Position numbers and translations under genes: made by a program. 64,000 nucleotides of DNA from Helopsaltes ochotensis (taxonomy: Eukaryota > Chordata > Aves > Passeriformes > Locustellidae): NCBI GenBank assembly GCA_013400155.1, contig VXBM01000567.1, positions 250,565 to 314,564 on the forward strand. Direction: 5' to 3'. Positions 59,766 to 64,000 of the stretch are shown here, in pieces; position 1 is the first letter of the stretch; each line of letters opens with the position of its first letter. Below the pieces are notes generated by a model. It searched no databases. It had not been told where the DNA came from and was given only the letters and a program-made list of their open reading frames with translations.

Positions 59766-60354
59766 CTGTGTCTGTCACTGTGGTTAATTACATCACCACT
59801 AATCAAGGCTGAAAAACAGAAGCATTGTCAGCACTGGTGCACAATTCTCAGTGACACAAGAAGCTGACCAAGTAGAAACAGTTGTAAAGTTCAGAGTAAC
59901 AAGCTTTGGAGACTCTAACACTTCGAATTATGGTGAATTACCTCAGAAAACAACATCTCATACTAGAACATGATGTAAATAAGATATATTGGGAGAGGCA
60001 GTAAACTTGGAAGGGAAATCTACCATTAAAATTCATGGCAAAACATTGATGCGAACAGAACCAGTGTTTCATATCATTCTTTTCTCTTGGCCAAAGTAGT
60101 TACACATGGGACATGTTGAAAAGAGTAAGCCTCAATCTAAAAAGGAGCTGGTACATGACAGCTCTATATTCTCTTTATCATTTTCCTGACGTATTTATTC
60201 TGTTAATTAGATTAAAAACATTATGAATACCAATACAATGAAAATAGCATCTAGAAATTATTTGCTGCTTAGACATAGAGTAAAAACTTTCAAACTAAAG
60301 AAGGTGTCAAGTTTCTTAATTTATATTATCAGAGATGTTTCTGAGGGGAAAATT

Positions 60355-60429
60355 GAAATGAAATGAAATGAAATGAAATGAAATGAAATGAAATGAAATG
60401 AAATGAAATGAAATGAAATGAAATGAAAT
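60355..60429 (+). repeat. (GAAAT)15 microsatellite
   Basis: Fifteen perfect copies of the pentanucleotide GAAAT with no interruption, which suggests recent expansion and likely length polymorphism. Confidence 0.97.
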
Positions 60430-60459
60430 TTGCCCAATCATGGGCTTCTCCCATCAGAA

Positions 60460-60532
60460 TTTTCTCTCTTTCCTTTCTCTTTTTATTTTCCTTTTATTCT
60501 TTTTCTTTCTATCCCTTTTATGATTTTCTTCC
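60460..60532 (+). repeat. pyrimidine-rich tract
   Basis: About 70 bp almost wholly C/T with few purines, 30 bp downstream of the purine-rich GAAAT array. Confidence 0.8.
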
Positions 60533-63500
60533 CATGAGCTTCTTCAATTATTAAAGTAGATTTCTTCTAGTTTTCATTAGTCAAGAGCTCAATGAAGAGG
60601 GCAAGATGAGCAAAGAGATGGATTTTGGATGGTCAGTAGATAGGACATGGGCCAAACAAACATTGGTCAGACTCCTACAGCAAAGGTCCTGCATTCATAT
60701 TGTTTATTACATCCTCTAAGGAACTCTTCAGTGTTATCCTCATTGATGAAAGGTTTTTGAGAAAGCACTGGGAGTAACCCTGGATGTTTCAAAGTTTCAG
60801 CTTTGAATACAAAGATTAGGACAGTTGGAGTTGTGAATGGGCACCCTGAAAATACAGTATAAACATAAAAACAAGGTGTATAAACCTGTGACAATAGCCT
60901 GGTCTGAAGTGAGCAATTTTAATAAGGAAAACTGAAACAATTTATCAAACAATATTAAGCACTGAAGGACTGCTGACTGTGCTCTGAATGAGTGGAAGAA
61001 GCTTCCTACTCAGCAGTGGGAATGTGAGGCTGAGGCTAGATAGGTTTTTATCAGAAGCTTCTAAAGTTTGAAGTTTGCCTCTAATGTTGGTGGCTGGATA
61101 ATGATTGAACTTTTTGGTTTTTTGTGGTTTTTTTTTTGAAAGCCAATTATCAGTACCTCTCCTACCCTAAATTTTCTGTGGAAGCAATGAGGACCAAACA
61201 TAGCTGATTGTGAACTTGGAAAAAATGTGTAAAGAGGTTTTGATTGTAAGTGTCAAGAGTGAAAATTATAGCTGTCTGCTCCTGGAAACTGAGTGCTTTG
61301 ACACAGATGAGTAGCTGAGCGAATATACAACCTCAGCTGTACCTTCCCTATTCAAGGCTGTATCATCTTTCCAGAACCTTCTGCCACAAAGAACAGCGCT
61401 GCTTCTTGGAGGGGAATATTTTGTATGAAGTTACACAGCACACAGAGTTTGCTGTTCAACCTGATAACTGATGTGAGGCAGAACCTACATTTTCCTGGGA
61501 AATTATTTTTTTGCCTTATAGGGGGTCTGTCCATCCCAAATTGCACTCTTAAAAAAGGAATTCAATTAGTAGTAAGGTTACCTATCACTTACCAGCTGAC
61601 CATGTAAATAGCCTGCAAAATAGTAAAAAAGGCAGATAGTAATCAAATGGGATAATAGCTCAGGGAAAAAAAAATATGCTATTAGCCCTGCTGGACTCCA
61701 CAAGACAAACAGCCCTTTCCACTCATAAAACCAGGAATAGATCTGCTGCACAGCAAGAAATCAGCTGGGTTCGGCAGCATGTGTCAAGACAGGGAGGGAG
61801 TGAACCTGCTCTTGTGAGACAAAGGGCTACACTTTGTGAGATAAATAACATTAAGGCAGCATGATCAAAGAATATTTAAAAATAACCACATTAAAGAAAT
61901 TCAGAGGGGAAGAAAATGTTCAAACAACCTAAATGGAATCTCACTGAAAAACAAAATACTCCTGCCATACTCATGCCAAAACATTGAATCTCCTACCTTG
62001 GAGTCACACTTCGTGTTCTTCCAGCTGTTTCAAGGAAGCCAATACATAAAACAAGGGACAGAAATGCAACCTTTGCCTGTTCAGCCCAGGTTGGTACTGG
62101 AAGCTGGGAGGTAGTGTGTGGGTAACCACTGCTAACCACATATCCCTACCTCTGGGAAAGTGCCAAGGAAGAGGACAGAGGTTCTAAACTAAAACAAGTC
62201 AGTTATTTTGCTACTTTGAGCCCTTTTCAACTATGAAACAACAGGCTAATGATTTGCACTATTACAAGCCAGCATGAGATTCCCTGTGCGTAGCCCATTT
62301 TCCTGTTCACCATGAGGAGTCTTATCATGAAATGTTGGGGCTGGAGTCAATGGAAGAGTTGGCTGCACAAAAAAAAAAGTGTCCTTCAGCATGTCCTTTA
62401 ATGCACCTTTGTGGCTCCCATGCCCACCTCACCTCTAAAACAGAGGTAACATGACATTCACTGGCTACTCCACAGCTGCATTAATGGCTGTCTGGCATTT
62501 GGGGATCCTCAGGTAGTCTGGCACAGACATCACAGGAAGGATGATTCAAAGCAGTGGGCTGTCTGCATCTCTTGGTGCCAAGGGAAATGGCCTAGCTGCA
62601 GGCAGCAGGTCACCACACAATTATTAAGTCAACAGTAGATTTCTACTAAAGCAGAGTATTTACTAGTGTTAAGGTCCTGGTGTTCAAGTCCCAGTGCAAG
62701 AAACTGATGTGTTTCATGGAACAGTAAGGTATAATACAGACTCTTTTCCTGACAGATTTGTTTTACTTATCTATATCTTACATTTACAGTTTTTCAAAGC
62801 TCACATATGTAGGATCTAAAATGTTTGAATTTTACTTCCTTGCTGTGGAAATGGTCTGTATTTAAATCTACTAATTCCTAATGCCACTGAAAAATATGCA
62901 CTAAGTTTATCTGCTTACGCACAGCTTGAAGCAACTCAGCAATAAAAGATTAGATTATTTTAAACACCTGAAATAGGATTTTCTGAGGTGCTGAGTGCCC
63001 AAGCATCTAAATGTCTAATAGCTGCAGAAGTTCAAAGCTACAGAAAAACTACCTCCTTATTTTCCTGTCAGATGTAAACAGAATTAATGAAGGAAGGAGG
63101 AGGGAATATGGAGTTTGCAATTAGTTTCCAATTAGTTCCCTGTTTCAGGGCAGACAGTGCTCTTGGAGGCTGAACAAAGGCTGGAAAACAGTGGCTGATA
63201 GAAGAATAAGCAAGAGTAGACACCAAGAGCAAACATGGAAGAAAAACATGCCGCCTGTATATTTTCTCTGTCAGGGCAGTGGCACATCTCTCTCCATATG
63301 CACACGTCACATAATAAGCATGCTGACTGTCACCAAAGCATCTCAGGTACAGATGAGAAAGACAGAGCTTTAGCTGTGTAGGAGTTCAGAAAACCAGCAA
63401 AGCCCTTCAATATTTCAGAAGACATCCAGGAACAAACTGTTTACCAGACCTTGTGCTCACTACCTGGAATAAGTTCTTTGTTACCAGAAGGTGTAAGGAC

Positions 63501-63940
63501 ACTGCTTCCAGCAGTGCTCCTTCCACTCTCTCTAGGTTTTCCCATAGATATCTTCTGACCTTTTTCAGTGCAGGACAATGCAGGCAACTGCATTGGTCTT
63601 CTCTATCAAATTAAATATTTATGTATGCTTATGTCTAACAAAGAGCACCATTATGCTGACAGGTTAATCAAAAGAAAGAGCAAAGTATAGGGAAAGTACA
63701 TTCTGTGAATTCCAAACTTGAATGAAAAATTAAGAATGATAAGTAAAACGGGGATGAATTTATCATCCTATTTTAGTCTCTGACTGACTCTGTTTCCTCC
63801 ACTTTGTTTGCCTTGTAGTTAAAAGATGAACAACCATAATTTAATAGACTTACAGTACACATATCAGTACAAGGTTTCCAATGACAATTCTTAAAAAACA
63901 CTCCTAAAGTCTTTTTTAAAGTTTTAATAAAAAACTTGCC
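60533..63940. other. AT-rich non-coding DNA, no gene seen
   Basis: Frames of 81 codons or fewer. A T/G-rich tract near 61110-61138 is the reverse-complement type of the A/C-rich tracts. Nothing else recognised. Confidence 0.5.
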
Positions 63941-63972
63941 AAAAAAAAAACAAAAAAAACCAACAAAAACAC
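63941..63972 (+). repeat. A/C-rich low-complexity tract
   Basis: A10-C-A8-CC-A-A-C type tract near the window end, like those at 30409, 42811 and 56059. Confidence 0.85.
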
Positions 63973-64000
63973 AAGCCTACTTATTTTGGTTTTTTTACAT

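Larger units (their letters stand above)
54241..60354. other. AT-rich non-coding DNA, no gene seen
   Basis: Frames up to 95 codons, none recognised. Apart from the tracts and inverted repeats listed separately I see no element. The interval 59740-59820 repeats the word CTAATCA in two contexts and is conserved-looking. Confidence 0.5.

Noticed and set aside
60960..61100. Possible CR1-like tail
   Set aside because: A few words resemble LINE tails but no terminal motif or ordered consensus blocks are present.
1..64000. CRISPR array, operon or prokaryotic-type features
   Set aside because: CR1 elements, LTRs, low CpG and lack of gene density show vertebrate nuclear DNA; no regularly spaced repeats exist.

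Overview
This window looks like non-coding nuclear DNA from a bird, probably a songbird. It is AT-rich, poor in CpG, and contains no intact protein-coding gene, CpG island or tRNA/rRNA that I can recognise. The lineage call rests on seven CR1 LINE remnants, several ending in the hallmark avian CR1 3' end (GGTTGGA..GATGATCT..TTCCAACC..ATTCTGTGA), and on a 605-bp solo LTR at 6644-7248 that resembles passerine ERV LTRs (TguLTR5-like, recalled from memory, not searched). There are no L1 or Alu-type elements. The window is best read as an intergenic gene desert or a very long intron.

Layout. 1-5812: plain AT-rich DNA with one CR1 tail (4052-4229) and a weak LTR-like patch near 1800-1990. 5813-7254: endogenous-retrovirus cluster, comprising a minus-strand LTR with an adjoining polypurine tract and, 288 bp away, a plus-strand solo LTR flanked by a near-perfect 6-bp target duplication. 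7255-13960: no recognisable feature beyond a G-rich tract. 13960-14290: GC-richer island split by a 68-base poly-T run. 14291-25285: quiet except for a short CR1 tail at 17724. 25286-26570: A-rich tract, then a 5'-truncated CR1 with broken ORF2. 29881-30852: a diverged direct repeat about 800 bp apart. 32405-33080: minus-strand CR1 with reverse-transcriptase remnants and an internal deletion. 34720-35900: unidentified coding-like remnants including a 131-codon frame. 45214-45275: a long near-perfect RNA-type hairpin. 46105-50310: three more CR1 copies. 50702-51397: the longest open frame in the window (231 codons, no recognisable domain). 50310-64000: quiet DNA with A/C-rich tracts, a (GAAAT)15 microsatellite and small inverted repeats.

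No operon-like or pathway-like grouping exists and I found no clear new biological system. The observations most worth checking are the hairpin at 45214, the coding-like remnants at 34720-35900, the internally deleted CR1, the nested ERV cluster, the 231-codon frame and the 68-T homopolymer. Family assignments come from recognising consensus-like stretches by eye; boundaries of degenerate elements are approximate.
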